Of a stretch of DNA of 52,966 nt, positions 8,197-17,052 are shown in pieces. Source of the DNA: Lapidilactobacillus achengensis (lineage in GTDB: Bacteria > Bacillota > Bacilli > Lactobacillales > Lactobacillaceae); the NCBI RefSeq assembly GCF_003946655.1, contig NZ_RHOV01000019.1:1-52966 (forward strand), read 5' to 3'. Numbering within the stretch: position 1 is the stretch's first letter; every line of letters starts with the position of its first letter. The position numbers and the translations under genes are program-made. The notes beneath the pieces are model-generated. The model was given only the letters and a program-made list of their open reading frames with translations, was not told the origin of the DNA and ran no database searches.

Positions 8197-8475
8197 ATGC
8201 GTGAAGGTGTAGCAATGACCGTTCGCGGTCGGGTTCAAGGTGTCGGCTTTCGGTGGATGACGAAAATGGTAGCGGATCGGTTACGAATCGTGGGCATCAC
8301 GCGGAATAATGACGATGGCTCGGTTTACATCGAAGCCAGTGGTGAAGCGGCTGATTTGAAAGAATTTATCGCCGCAGTCAGGGTGTCGCCAACACCAAGT
8401 GGACGGGTTGATGAAGTTGCCGTCAGCGCTATTGAGCCGGCGCCAGCTTTAGGTAAATTTCGGGTCGTGGGCTAA
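8197..8475 (+). CDS. acyP: Acylphosphatase
   Basis: This small cytoplasmic enzyme hydrolyses acyl phosphates. The sequence shows the signature GRVQGVGFRW with catalytic Arg19, and the second signature GITRNNDDGSV with catalytic Asn37; the 92-residue length is typical. ATG 8197 is chosen because GAGG (8184-8187) lies nine bases before it, whereas the in-frame ATG 8182 has no ribosome binding site. It lies beside yidC and a SpoU methyltransferase, a common neighbourhood in Lactobacillaceae. Confidence 0.93.
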   Translation: MREGVAMTVRGRVQGVGFRWMTKMVADRLRIVGITRNNDDGSVYIEASGEAADLKEFIAAVRVSPTPSGRVDEVAVSAIEPAPALGKFRVVG

Positions 8476-8511
8476 GTTCGCCGCGCCGCCACTGATGTGG
8501 GGGCTGGGTCA

Positions 8512-8544
8512 ACGATGATTCAATGATGATCCAATGATGATCCA
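8512..8544. repeat. Short tandem repeat, three 11-mers
   Basis: Three adjacent 11-base units (consensus ATGATGATCCA; the first has two differences) occupy 8512-8544 in the gap between acyP and yidC. The rest of this gap of about 300 bases has no gene and no clear promoter apart from a weak TATAGT-like box near 8690. Confidence 0.6.
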
Positions 8545-8773
8545 GTGGTGGTGCCATCATCGTCCGATGAGGCTCACCAATCGGTCGTCGTTGGACCGGC
8601 ACCCGTCAGCTTTTGGTCTCAGTCTAAAGCTGTATTTTTGCCGGTCGGATCAAAATCAACTGGTATTTCGCGGCCAGATTCGGTATAGTGGTTTTTAGAA
8701 TGTTTCCGCGGTCGCGACGATTTCGCACGGCGGAGGTTACGTGGAAAATTGGATTAAAGGGGAATTTCAACGA

Positions 8774-9754
8774 ATGAAAAACAAGCGTCAGGTGTTGCAA
8801 CTAGGCGGCCTATCAGCGGCGCTACTATTGCTCTTGAGTGGCTGTGCCAACGCGGCGACTTATACGAACGCCAAGCCACCTTCCAGTGGATTGTATGGCT
8901 TGATCTATAAATATTTAGCGACACCAATGCAATCAATGATCCAATGGTTCGGTGATTTGATTGGTGGCTCCAATAGTTTTGGCTGGGGTGTGATTTTGAT
9001 CACGTTGGCAGTACAACTGATTTTGCTACCACTGCGATTGAACCAAATGCAGAAATCAACCAAGCAAACTGAGAAAATGAAGGCAGTTAAACCGCAGATC
9101 GATTTGATCCAATCTTATCGTTCCAAAGCAACCCAAGCGGAAGCGGCCCAATTAAGCCAGTTGACCATGAAAGTCTATCAAGAAAACCACTTGAGTATGA
9201 CCGGTGGCATGGGCTGCCTGCCGTTACTGCTGCAATTACCGATCATGGCTGGACTCTACGAAGCGGTACAGTTCTCGCCCGAGATCGCCAAAGCCACCTT
9301 CTTCGGCATTTCTTTAGGGCAACGAAGTATTCTGATCGCGGTGATCGCGACCTTACTCTATGCCGTTCAATCAGGCCTGTCGATCGTCATCACGCCGAAA
9401 GAACAGCGCCGCCAAATGATGACCATGATGATCATCAGCCCGGCCATGACCTTCTTCATCAGTATCGTAGCGCCAGCTGGCTTAGGGCTGTACTTCTTTG
9501 CCACTGCAATTATTGGCGTGGTCCAACAATTGATCACCAACTACGTCATCACGCCGAAAATTCGTCGGGAAGTCGATACCGATTTGAAAGAACATCCGAT
9601 CGTTACGGTTGTTTCGGAAGCAACTTTTGCTGACTGGCGTGTTAATCAAAGCCAAACAGCGCCTGAGGTCCAAGCTTCTCACGAAAGTAATCGCGCTCGG
9701 AACGCCGGTAAACAACAGCGCCGCAACGACTCGTCTGACGGCGATCGTGACTAG
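8774..9754 (+). CDS. yidC: Membrane protein insertase YidC (OxaA lipoprotein type)
   Basis: YidC inserts and folds membrane proteins, alone or with the Sec translocon. The 326-residue protein begins with a lipoprotein signal peptide ending in the lipobox LLSGC, then has the five-helix YidC/Oxa1 core (about 60-275) with the typical GWGVILITLAVQLILLPLR segment and GGMGCLPLLLQLPIM region. A basic C-terminal tail ends the protein. ATG 8774 is chosen because AAAGGGG precedes it and it places the signal peptide correctly; GTG 8741 would add 11 residues before it. The order acyP-yidC followed by a SpoU methyltransferase is usual for this family. Many lactobacilli carry two paralogues; which one this is cannot be told. 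Confidence 0.92.
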   Translation: MKNKRQVLQLGGLSAALLLLLSGCANAATYTNAKPPSSGLYGLIYKYLATPMQSMIQWFGDLIGGSNSFGWGVILITLAVQLILLPLRLNQMQKSTKQTEKMKAVKPQIDLIQSYRSKATQAEAAQLSQLTMKVYQENHLSMTGGMGCLPLLLQLPIMAGLYEAVQFSPEIAKATFFGISLGQRSILIAVIATLLYAVQSGLSIVITPKEQRRQMMTMMIISPAMTFFISIVAPAGLGLYFFATAIIGVVQQLITNYVITPKIRREVDTDLKEHPIVTVVSEATFADWRVNQSQTAPEVQASHESNRARNAGKQQRRNDSSDGDRD

Positions 9755-9787
9755 CGGCACTGATCATTTAACGTAGCACCAATCTTG

Positions 9788-9823
9788 ATCCTGCCCCGGC
9801 GTGTTCGCCAGAGCAGGATTTTT
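9788..9823 (+). terminator. Terminator after yidC
   Basis: ATCCTGC (9788-9794) pairs with GCAGGAT (9813-9819) followed by TTTTT, giving a rho-independent terminator before the large repeat copy A. Confidence 0.8.
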
Positions 9824-9890
9824 CTGTCGAATGTAAAAAAGATTAAGGGCGTTGTTGGAACACTAGGTTTCTATTGTTGAACCTGCGCTT

Positions 9891-10700
9891 GATTGCAGGT
9901 TTTTGGTGGGTGTTGCGCGTGAGCGCAACCGGCTGGGACTGCTGTTGCGGACTGGAACGTGGTGGGCGTCGTTTGAAGCCAATCCGCAAAGTGCGCGGCT
10001 TGTCTTCAAATCGAGCCTTGTCCTAAGCGGCAAAGCCGCAAAGGACAATTTCACCACTGAGCCGCGCAGTCCCAGCCGGTTGCTGAACAGAATTGAGCTT
10101 ATCTGCAATTGAAGTTGGGTATCTGACAAAGTGGTTTTGCAAGATAGAGGTCAAACAATTGCCCGTTTTGAGGTGATGCTGCAACACCAACTGAATTGGA
10201 TCAAGCTGTCGGGGCATTTTGTGTAGACTGAACATCTTTACCAGTTCACTCATCAATCCTTAAGTGGAGACCGACCGATTCAGTTGATTCGCTGAGAGTT
10301 GGTTCCTTCATCATACAAACTGTACTGGTGTCACCAATTTAAAGCTGGTAACCACTAACCACAGTCGTCATTTGCGTGGTTCTCCATCAATGGGCCATCG
10401 CTTTTCAATTGGCGTGAGTGCTCAAACGGCTGCTATAACGTTGAGCGGCTGGAGCGGAGCGTGGCGTTGGTGATCTGTTCGCTTGTCGGCGGAAGGTCGG
10501 GCTGGGGGTGAGTCAGCCGCGATATTATTGTTGGCGATTTATCGCCTACAATAAGGCCGAGTTTTGAGATTTTCGGTGCACTTCCGAAAAGCTCAAAATC
10601 GTGCCCGCCGCGTTCCACCACCCCCAGCCCGACCTGGAGCCCTACTACACTTGCCCGCCACCAACGCCACGCGCAGCGCAAGCTGCGGCCAATCTACTTT
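9891..10700 (+). repeat. Family-1 nested-palindrome element, copy A
   Basis: Full-length copy between yidC and the methyltransferase gene. The 5' F module (9891-10110) is closed by ATTGCAG/CTGCAAT, has a GTTGCGC-GTGA-GCGCAAC hairpin, then a 16-bp stem (9927-9942 with 10066-10081, arms AACCGGCTGGGACTGC). Inside are TTGCGGA/TCCGCAA, TTTGAAG/CTTCAAA and a two-part hairpin TTGTCC-GCGGC/GCCGC-GGACAA (10018-10048). A linker of about 330 bases follows. The R module has a 14-bp stem (10459-10472 with 10659-10672), a second 14-bp stem (10497-10510 with 10619-10632), TTATTGT-GCGAT/ATCGC-ACAATAA, TTTTGAG/CTCAAAA, and the terminal GCAGC-GCAA-GCTGC hairpin (10673-10686). No coding function is apparent. 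Confidence 0.9.
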
Positions 10701-10858
10701 GCTTTATAACCAACCGCATAAGCTATTCCAACCCAAGTCCGCCAAACATATCGACAAGCGCACACCGGCGAGTTGACCTTAATCAGCGGAAAACCCAGCG
10801 CCGCAGTCGCAGGCGTGGTAGAATGGCAGTTAGGACTTCAAAAAAAGGAATGACGCAG

Positions 10859-11662
10859 ATGCAAGTGATCGATTCACCCAAAAATGACCGAATTAAAACG
10901 ATCCGCAAGCTCCAACAAAAAAAATATCGCGAACAAACCGGCAGCTTTTTGTTGGAGGGTTGGCACTCGCTCAAAGAAGCGCTCCATGCCCCGACAGCGA
11001 CCGTGACGGTGATTTTGGCTGTGGCGGAACATTGGCCGACGATCCAGGCGGAATTGGCGTTGCGGCCAACGGATAGCGCGATCGAGCAGTTTACAATCAG
11101 CCAGCGTGTCGCTGAAGCGTTACGGTCCACGACAACCACGGATGGTTATTTCGCAGTCGTCAAAATGCCGCTGGAAAATAGCGCGGAAACCACAGCGACC
11201 GCGCTGCCTTGGCTTGCGCTTGATCATGTTCAGGATCCTGGCAATGCCGGGACGATGGTGCGCACCGCCGACGCGGCTGGCTTTGCTGGCGTGGTGTTTG
11301 GCGAAGGCTCGATCGATCCTTGGAATAGCAAAACAGTTCGCGCCATGCAAGGTAGCGAGTTCCATTTACCAGTTATGACGACAACGGACCTTGGGCAATG
11401 GCTGGCAACTAAACAAGCGGCTGGTTATCAACTTTTGGGTACGTTGGTCGATGAACAGGCGACTGATGTTCGGCGCTGTCAATTGGCCAGCGAGCGTTAT
11501 TGCTTGGTGATGGGTAATGAGGCCCATGGCTTGCGGCCGGAGTTAGCGGCGCAGATGGATGACAATTTGTATTTGCCGATATTTGGCCAAGCGGAATCGC
11601 TTAATGTGGCGATCGCGGCGGCAGTTTTAATGTATCAATTCCAGCTGCAAGTTAAAGACTAA
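10859..11662 (+). CDS. TrmH/SpoU-family RNA 2'-O-methyltransferase
   Basis: The 267-residue enzyme belongs to the SPOUT class and probably methylates rRNA or tRNA ribose using S-adenosylmethionine. The N-terminal substrate-binding domain (about 1-100) has KYREQTGSFLLEGWHSLKEAL. The C-terminal SPOUT domain has the three family motifs: DHVQDPGNAGTMVRTADAAG (motif 1), YCLVMGNEAHGL (motif 2) and LPIFGQAESLNVAIAAAVL (motif 3). ATG 10859 is chosen because AAGGA at 10845-10849 lies at a proper distance; the open frame extends far upstream through repeat A and must not be taken as coding. The exact target nucleotide cannot be told from sequence. Confidence 0.9.
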   Translation: MQVIDSPKNDRIKTIRKLQQKKYREQTGSFLLEGWHSLKEALHAPTATVTVILAVAEHWPTIQAELALRPTDSAIEQFTISQRVAEALRSTTTTDGYFAVVKMPLENSAETTATALPWLALDHVQDPGNAGTMVRTADAAGFAGVVFGEGSIDPWNSKTVRAMQGSEFHLPVMTTTDLGQWLATKQAAGYQLLGTLVDEQATDVRRCQLASERYCLVMGNEAHGLRPELAAQMDDNLYLPIFGQAESLNVAIAAAVLMYQFQLQVKD

Positions 11663-11758
11663 GTTAAGGTAAGTCAGAAAAGTTTATTTTTCCGGGAAAA
11701 GTTGGTACAATGTTCCCAATTGAAGTTGGCCCAATTGTGTTGATGAGGGAGCGTTTGC

Positions 11759-12271
11759 ATGACAGATTTAGCTTCTTGGCGCGATGACCAAGAATATGTT
11801 GCGATCATTGAGAATTTATTAAGGACACCACAAGTGCAGAAGCTGGCAGAATTTACCCAGCATCACTATACCAATCGCTTGGATCATAGTTTGCGCGTTT
11901 CGTATATGAGCTACTTGATCTGCAAGCGGCAACGCTTGGATTATCGCGCGGCCGCGCGCGCTGGCTTGTTGCATGATTTATTTTATTATGATTGGCGGAC
12001 GACTAAATTTGATAGTGGCACACACGCGTACATTCATCCGCGAATCGCATTGCGGAACGCCGAACGCTTGACTGAACTGTCAGCTAAAGAGAAGGACATT
12101 ATCATCAAGCATATGTTTGGCGCGACCCTAGCGGTGCCGAAATATCGCGAGAGTTGGGTGGTTTCTCTGGTGGATGATTATGTTGCCGTCGAAGAAGTTG
12201 CCAAGCCTTGGCGGGCAATCGCCAAGCACCGTTTACAAAAACCGTTAAGATTTATTCGTTCACTTGTATAG
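11759..12271 (+). CDS. HD-domain phosphohydrolase
   Basis: The 170-residue protein shows an HD metal-dependent phosphohydrolase fold. A His in NRLDHSLRVS (about residue 43) serves as first ligand, LLHDLFYYD is the HD pair, and YIHPRIAL and VDDYVAV supply the later conserved residues. Small stand-alone HD proteins act on nucleotides or phosphate esters; substrate unknown. GAGGGAG precedes ATG 11759. It lies between the SpoU methyltransferase and pheST, as in several lactobacilli. No membrane segment is seen. Confidence 0.85.
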   Translation: MTDLASWRDDQEYVAIIENLLRTPQVQKLAEFTQHHYTNRLDHSLRVSYMSYLICKRQRLDYRAAARAGLLHDLFYYDWRTTKFDSGTHAYIHPRIALRNAERLTELSAKEKDIIIKHMFGATLAVPKYRESWVVSLVDDYVAVEEVAKPWRAIAKHRLQKPLRFIRSLV

Positions 12272-12299
12272 TATGACCAAAGATTATGGAGGAGATACC

Positions 12300-12650
12300 A
12301 TGACAACAACTCATCTTTTCGCAACGAACGTGGTTGAAGATGAACCTTGTCAAATTTGTCCACGTTTTGAAAAAACTTTTGAATTTCTCGGTAAGAAATG
12401 GAATGGTCTGATCATTAGCGTTCTTTGCGAGAACAATGAATTACGCTTTAAGGACCTAGCCAAGGCAATCGCCAAATGTTCTGATCGAGTTCTGGTTGAA
12501 CGCTTGAAGGAGCTGGAAAGCGCCGGGATTATTGATCGCCATTCTGAATCCGAAGGACACCAAGTTAGCTACGCCCTAACCGAAAAAGGACGCGCGCTCT
12601 TGCCAGTGATGGATGCCGTTCATGCTTGGGCGGATCAGTGGGAGATTTAA
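12300..12650 (+). CDS. HxlR-family winged-helix regulator
   Basis: The 116-residue protein has the HxlR/MarR-like winged helix: CPRFEKTFEFLGKKWNGLII at the start, then LRFKDLAKAIAKCSDRVLVERLKELESAGII as recognition region, and VSYALTEKGRALLPVM as wing. HxlR proteins often sense aldehydes, quinones or redox state through Cys residues; Cys at about residues 17 and 20 (CQIC) lie at the N-terminus here. GGAGGAG precedes ATG 12300. No divergent target gene is adjacent, and it has its own terminator, so the regulated gene is unknown. Confidence 0.88.
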   Translation: MTTTHLFATNVVEDEPCQICPRFEKTFEFLGKKWNGLIISVLCENNELRFKDLAKAIAKCSDRVLVERLKELESAGIIDRHSESEGHQVSYALTEKGRALLPVMDAVHAWADQWEI

Positions 12651-12675
12651 ACGAGTTCTTACTTTGAAATAAGCG

Positions 12676-12718
12676 AACTGAACGTCACGAAGTTATCCTC
12701 GAGGCGTTCAGTTTTTTA
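12676..12718 (+). terminator. Terminator after HxlR gene
   Basis: AACTGAACG (12676-12684) pairs with CGTTCAGTT (12705-12713) followed by a T-run. Confidence 0.8.
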
Positions 12719-12946
12719 GTTCCTTGAATAACGAACAACTCGACCTGACAAGCTAAGAAACGCCCCGTTAAAAACAAGCAACAGCGCCAAGAAATCGGTC
12801 AGTTGGGGCGAAACAATTACGAAGCAATCGCGATTAATTGGATTTACGCAGGCGCAGCCTCGCCTGCTGATCCGGCAAGCAATCAGGGAGATTACGACCA
12901 AAGCGCAAACGCTCAGTGTCAGTGGCCCCGTTCAAATTGTCTTGAT

Positions 12947-13035
12947 AGGTGGTGACCGCGATCAAACCGCCTTGAAAAGTGGCAACCGCCATCAAGTTGC
13001 GCCGCCAAGTGGTGACCGCGATCGTAACGCCTTTT
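12947..13035. repeat. Degenerate tandem repeat, three units of about 30 bases
   Basis: Three imperfect units with consensus AAGTGGTGACCGCGATC...CGCCTT lie in tandem between the HxlR gene and the pheS leader. The first and third share GGTGACCGCGATC exactly. The rest of 12719-13063 shows no gene or other clear signal. Confidence 0.5.
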
Positions 13036-13063
13036 CAGTTGTCGTCATTGATTGGTGTGCCCC

Positions 13064-13103
13064 TTGACTTGTGGCCGATCTAACGGTAAGATAATGCTAT
13101 AAT
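13064..13103 (+). promoter_or_regulatory. Promoter of the pheST T-box leader
   Basis: TGCTATAAT at 13095-13103 is an extended -10 element. TTGACT at 13064-13069 is 17 bases before an alternative -10 (TAAGAT, 13087-13092). Either could start the leader at about 13100-13112. Confidence 0.65.
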
Positions 13104-13107
13104 AAAT

Positions 13108-13354
13108 GCGTTGAAGAGAGCAAGTAGGTACTTGAGACAACATCAGAGAGACGATGTTTGCTGAAAATTCGTTAGTTGATCAGGGTATTGAATTCCTTTC
13201 TGAGTTGGTTTTTGAATGAGTTTTCGCAGTGCGAAGACTGCTATTAGGAAACCACGCGGGTCGGCGATATGACAAAGTGCAAACCAAAGTCGAAATTGGT
13301 TTGAAGTAGGGTGGTACCGCGATGCCTCGTCCCTTGATTGGGACGAGGTTTTTT
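13108..13354 (+). promoter_or_regulatory. T-box riboswitch (tRNA-Phe) controlling pheST
   Basis: The leader contains the conserved T-box sequence AGGGTGGTACCGCG at 13308-13321 and, directly after it, a terminator with arms CCTCGTCCC (13325-13333) and GGGACGAGG (13340-13348) and six T residues. The antiterminator forms when uncharged tRNA binds the T-box bulge. A TTC triplet at 13193-13195, in a Stem I context, is the likely Phe specifier codon, in agreement with the downstream pheST genes. A stem AAACCAA/TTGGTTT (about 13281-13302) precedes the T-box. Confidence 0.93.
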
Positions 13355-13441
13355 GCTGTTTTCTGAACGCGTTTTCAGAAAGAATCGAGACAGTGATTGA
13401 CGCTTTCAGAATATTTTTTGTAAGAAAAGGGAGGCATTTCC

Positions 13442-14491
13442 ATGGGCTTGAAAGCTAAATTGGAAGAATTGAAAACAAAGGGTCTGGTGGATATTCAAGC
13501 GGCTGATGATCAGCGCCAGTTGAATGAGATCAGAGTCAAGTTATTAGGTAAAAAAGGACCATTGACCGAAGTTTTGCGCGGGATGAAGGATCTCAGCGCT
13601 GCGGAGCGCCCGCAAGTCGGCGAGTTTGCCAATAAAATCAAGACCGAATTGGCGACCGCGATCGATCAGCAGTTGCAAGTGCTAGACCAAAAGTCGTTGC
13701 AACAACGGTTGGCTCACGAAACGGTCGATGTGACCTTACCGGGGCGGCAGGCGCAAGTTGGGACACCGCATATCTTGAATCAGGTGATCGATGATTTGGA
13801 AGATTTATTCATCGGTTTGGGCTATGAAGTCATTGATGGGCCTGAGGTGGAAACGGACCATTATAATTTCGAAATGATGAATATCCCCAAGGATCACCCC
13901 GCCCGCGATATGCAGGACACCTTTTATATCACGGATGAATTGTTGATGCGGACCCACACATCACCTAACCAGGCCCGCACTTTGGAGACACACGATTTCA
14001 GCAAGGGTCCTTTGAAAATGATCAGTCCAGGCCGCGTTTTCCGGCGGGACAATGACGACGCGACCCACTCGCATCAATTCAACCAGATCGAAGGATTGGT
14101 GATCGATCATCATGTGACGATGGCCGATTTGAAAGGAACGTTGGAGGTTGTCGCGCGTCATGTTTTCGGTGATGAACGTGAGATTCGTTTGCGCCCAAGT
14201 TATTTTCCGTTCACGGAGCCTTCGATCGAGGTCGATATTTCTTGTTTTGCTTGCGGTGGTAAGGGCTGCAGCGTTTGTAAACACACGGGCTGGATCGAAG
14301 TTTTAGGCGCGGGGATGGTTCATCCCAATGTTCTGCGCGGCGCCGGTGTTGATCCGGTCGAATTTGGTGGGTTTGCCTTTGGACTGGGACCTGACCGCTT
14401 CGCCATGTTGAAATATGGGGTCAATGACATTCGCGAATTCTACCAAAATGATCTGCGCTTTTTGCATCAGTTCCAGCGGGAGGTTAAATAA
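13442..14491 (+). CDS. pheS: Phenylalanine-tRNA ligase alpha subunit
   Basis: PheS is the catalytic subunit of the alpha2-beta2 enzyme that charges tRNA-Phe. The 349-residue protein has an N-terminal coiled-coil arm (about 1-85) for tRNA contact. The class II catalytic core shows motif 2 in [23 protein letters not shown] and motif 3 in [35 protein letters not shown] lies between. Length and motifs are normal. GGGAGG precedes ATG 13442. The gene is under the T-box leader and is followed two bases later by pheT. Confidence 0.98.
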   Translation: MGLKAKLEELKTKGLVDIQAADDQRQLNEIRVKLLGKKGPLTEVLRGMKDLSAAERPQVGEFANKIKTELATAIDQQLQVLDQKSLQQRLAHETVDVTLPGRQAQVGTPHILNQVIDDLEDLFIGLGYEVIDGPEVETDHYNFEMMNIPKDHPARDMQDTFYITDELLMRTHTSPNQARTLETHDFSKGPLKMISPGRVFRRDNDDATHSHQFNQIEGLVIDHHVTMADLKGTLEVVARHVFGDEREIRLRPSYFPFTEPSIEVDISCFACGGKGCSVCKHTGWIEVLGAGMVHPNVLRGAGVDPVEFGGFAFGLGPDRFAMLKYGVNDIREFYQNDLRFLHQFQREVK

Positions 14492-14493
14492 CA

Positions 14494-16908
14494 ATGAAAA
14501 TTTCATATCAATGGTTGAACCAAATGGTCGATTTACACGGGATCGATCCGCAGAAATTGGCGGATCAAGTCTCCGTGACCGGGATCGAAGTTGCCAGTGT
14601 GATCGCGCCAGACGCTGGCCTGAAGAAAATTGTGATCGGCCACATCTTGAGTACCAAACCCCATCCAGATTCCGATCATTTGACCTTGTGTCAAGTTGAT
14701 CTGGGAGCCGCCGAACCTGTCCAAATTGTTTGTGGCGCACCGAATGTGGCCGCTGATCAGTATGTGATCGTTGCGTTGCCTGGGTCACGGATTGCGGGGA
14801 ACGTCAAGATCAAACGCGGTAAAATGCGCGGTGAAGCTTCCGAAGGGATGATTTGCAGTCTACAAGAGATCGGGTTCAGTGATAGCGTGGTTCCTAAGGA
14901 ATTTGCCAATGGAATCTATGTTTTTCCACAGCCGGAGCCAGTGGGTGACGCGGTGTTCCTTTATTTAGGAATGGACGATCGCCTGATCGACTTCGATATT
15001 ACCCCAAACCGTGCGGATACCCTAGGGATGCATGGCGCGGCTTACGAAGTTGGGGCGATGCTCCACGAGCGACCCCGCTTCCCAGAAGTTAATTTGAACG
15101 CCACCGGTTTACCGACCCACGAGCTGATCAAAGTTGACGTTGAGAATCTTGAACTGGTACCGCAATACCTAATGCGCGTCGTCCAAAACGTGACCATCAA
15201 GCCTAGTCCTTTGTGGCTGCAAATTCGGCTGTGGAACAATGGCATTCGTCCGATCAATAATGTGGTCGATGTGACGAATTTTGTTTTACTGGAATATGGG
15301 CAACCGCTCCATGCGTTCGACTACGATAAGATCCCTAGCAAGCAAATCGTTGTTCGGACCGCTAGAACTGACGAGCAGCTAACCACCCTGGATGACGAAG
15401 AATGGACGTTGCGCCCAACCGATTTGGTCATCACTGATGGCACAAAGCCGCTAGCCTTGGCCGGAGTGATGGGCGGACTCGATAGCGAAATCGACGCACA
15501 AACGACCAATGTGTTGCTTGAGTCCGCTGTTTTCAATGGGACCGCTATTCGCAAAACCGCGCAGTGGACCAACTTGCACAGTGAGGCGTCGACTCGTTTT
15601 GAAAAGGGTATCAATCAAGATGACGTGGGCCAAGCCTTGGATCGCGCCGTGCAACTGCTTTGTGATCTGGCCGACGGAACCGCCAGTGAAGGCACCGTGA
15701 TTGGGCATCAGGTCTTGCCTGCCGAACCAGAAGTCCTGGTCGATCCCCAGCGGGTCAACCATGTGCTGGGCACTCAGATCAGCGCGGCGGAAATGCGCCA
15801 GATCTTGACGGATCTGCAATTCAAGCATCAAGACCAAGGCGATCAAATTCTCGTCACCGTGCCCCGGCGTCGTTGGGACATTAGCATTGAAGCCGATTTG
15901 ATCGAGGAGATCGCGCGTCTTTATGGCTATGATAAACTCCCCAGCACTTTGCCAACTGGGGTTCAAACGCAAGGCGCCTACAATCACCGCCAGCAACTGA
16001 TTCGCACCGCGAAACGGAATTTATTGGCCCAAGGCTTGGATGAAGTGATCAGCTATTCCTTGCTGACCGAGCCACAAGCGACCGCCTTTGCCGCGCACGC
16101 GCCGGCACCGATCAAGTTAGCGTGGCCCATGACCCAAGACCATGCCTACTTGCGCGAAAATCTGGTTAGTGGTCTGATTTTGGATTTGCAATATAATTTG
16201 GCCCGCCATCAAAACAATGTTCAAATTTTCGAACAGGGCAATGTTTTTATTCCTCAGGGCGCCGAAACACAGCCGTTGGAAGTGCCCATGATCGCGGCGC
16301 TGTGGAGCGGAGAATTAAGCGAGCCCAGCTGGCTGAACAAACCGCGCGCGGTCGATTTCTATGACGCTAAGGGTGTGGTTGAGGAACTTCTGACGATCCT
16401 CGGGGTTCAAGATCAAGTCGTCTACGAAGCGGAAACAGGCTTGAGTGATCTGCATCCAGGCCGGACGGCACGGCTTAAATTGGGTGAAGCCACACTGGGG
16501 TTTGTCGGTGAAGTGCATCCCAACGTTCAACATGAACACAATTTGCCGGCTACTTATGTGATGCAACTGGATCTAAGCGTGATTTTGGCGGCGAGCCTGC
16601 CAGCGTTAGTTGCGCAACCAGCCGCTAAGTATCCTGCGATCGATCGTGATCTGGCCTTGATTTTGGATCAGCAGGTGACCAACGCGGAAGTTGAAGCGGT
16701 GATTACAGCGCAGGCTGGCAAGTATTTGCAAAATGTTCAAATCTTCGACGTCTTTGCTGGCGAGAAGATCGGTCATTTGAAGCGCTCGTTGGCTTATCGG
16801 CTCCACTTCCAAAATCCTGCGGCGACTTTGACCGATGATGAGATCAACCAGGCGATGGCCAAGGTGACCCAGGCATTGACGGAGCAATTACACGCTCAAG
16901 TTCGTTAG
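14494..16908 (+). CDS. pheT: Phenylalanine-tRNA ligase beta subunit
   Basis: The 804-residue beta subunit pairs with PheS. The domain order is standard: N-terminal tRNA-binding (EMAP-like) domain at about 40-150 (GHILSTKPHPDSDHL), B3/B4 editing domain (about 210-385, with VVDVTNFVLLEYGQPLHAFDYDK), B5 domain (about 405-475), catalytic-like core (about 490-690) and a ferredoxin-fold anticodon-binding domain at the C-terminus (about 710-803). B3/B4 removes tyrosine mischarged to tRNA-Phe. It starts two bases after the pheS stop and shares its T-box control. Confidence 0.98.
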   Translation: MKISYQWLNQMVDLHGIDPQKLADQVSVTGIEVASVIAPDAGLKKIVIGHILSTKPHPDSDHLTLCQVDLGAAEPVQIVCGAPNVAADQYVIVALPGSRIAGNVKIKRGKMRGEASEGMICSLQEIGFSDSVVPKEFANGIYVFPQPEPVGDAVFLYLGMDDRLIDFDITPNRADTLGMHGAAYEVGAMLHERPRFPEVNLNATGLPTHELIKVDVENLELVPQYLMRVVQNVTIKPSPLWLQIRLWNNGIRPINNVVDVTNFVLLEYGQPLHAFDYDKIPSKQIVVRTARTDEQLTTLDDEEWTLRPTDLVITDGTKPLALAGVMGGLDSEIDAQTTNVLLESAVFNGTAIRKTAQWTNLHSEASTRFEKGINQDDVGQALDRAVQLLCDLADGTASEGTVIGHQVLPAEPEVLVDPQRVNHVLGTQISAAEMRQILTDLQFKHQDQGDQILVTVPRRRWDISIEADLIEEIARLYGYDKLPSTLPTGVQTQGAYNHRQQLIRTAKRNLLAQGLDEVISYSLLTEPQATAFAAHAPAPIKLAWPMTQDHAYLRENLVSGLILDLQYNLARHQNNVQIFEQGNVFIPQGAETQPLEVPMIAALWSGELSEPSWLNKPRAVDFYDAKGVVEELLTILGVQDQVVYEAETGLSDLHPGRTARLKLGEATLGFVGEVHPNVQHEHNLPATYVMQLDLSVILAASLPALVAQPAAKYPAIDRDLALILDQQVTNAEVEAVITAQAGKYLQNVQIFDVFAGEKIGHLKRSLAYRLHFQNPAATLTDDEINQAMAKVTQALTEQLHAQVR

Positions 16909-16984
16909 GTTAATTCTTTCAGAAAACATAGTACTTTCTCTGCTTGGTTTTCAGACAAATACTAATTTAATAAAAATTGGTAAA

Positions 16985-17010
16985 AAAAAGGGTGCAATGG
17001 CGCCCTTTTT
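16985..17010 (+). terminator. Terminator after pheT
   Basis: GGGTGC (16990-16995) pairs with GCGCCC (17000-17005, one T-G pair) with a four-base loop, an A-tract before and five T after. TATAAT at 17013-17018 directly downstream is a likely -10 box for mltG. Confidence 0.75.
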
Positions 17011-17052
17011 GGTATAATGGGGCAAGAATGTTTTTAGAGGAGGGCATCTACC

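Noticed and set aside
9891-10700. Group II intron or GOLLD/ROOL/HEARO-type large RNA as identity of family 1
   Set aside because: No intron-encoded protein, domain V-like hairpin, embedded tRNA or nuclease gene is seen, and the F core occurs in both orientations within one unit. I could not run a covariance search, so an Rfam match is not fully excluded.
10601-10858. N-terminal extension of the SpoU methyltransferase through repeat copy A
   Set aside because: The extension is Arg/Pro-rich repeat translation without a ribosome binding site; ATG 10859 with AAGGA before it fits the family start.
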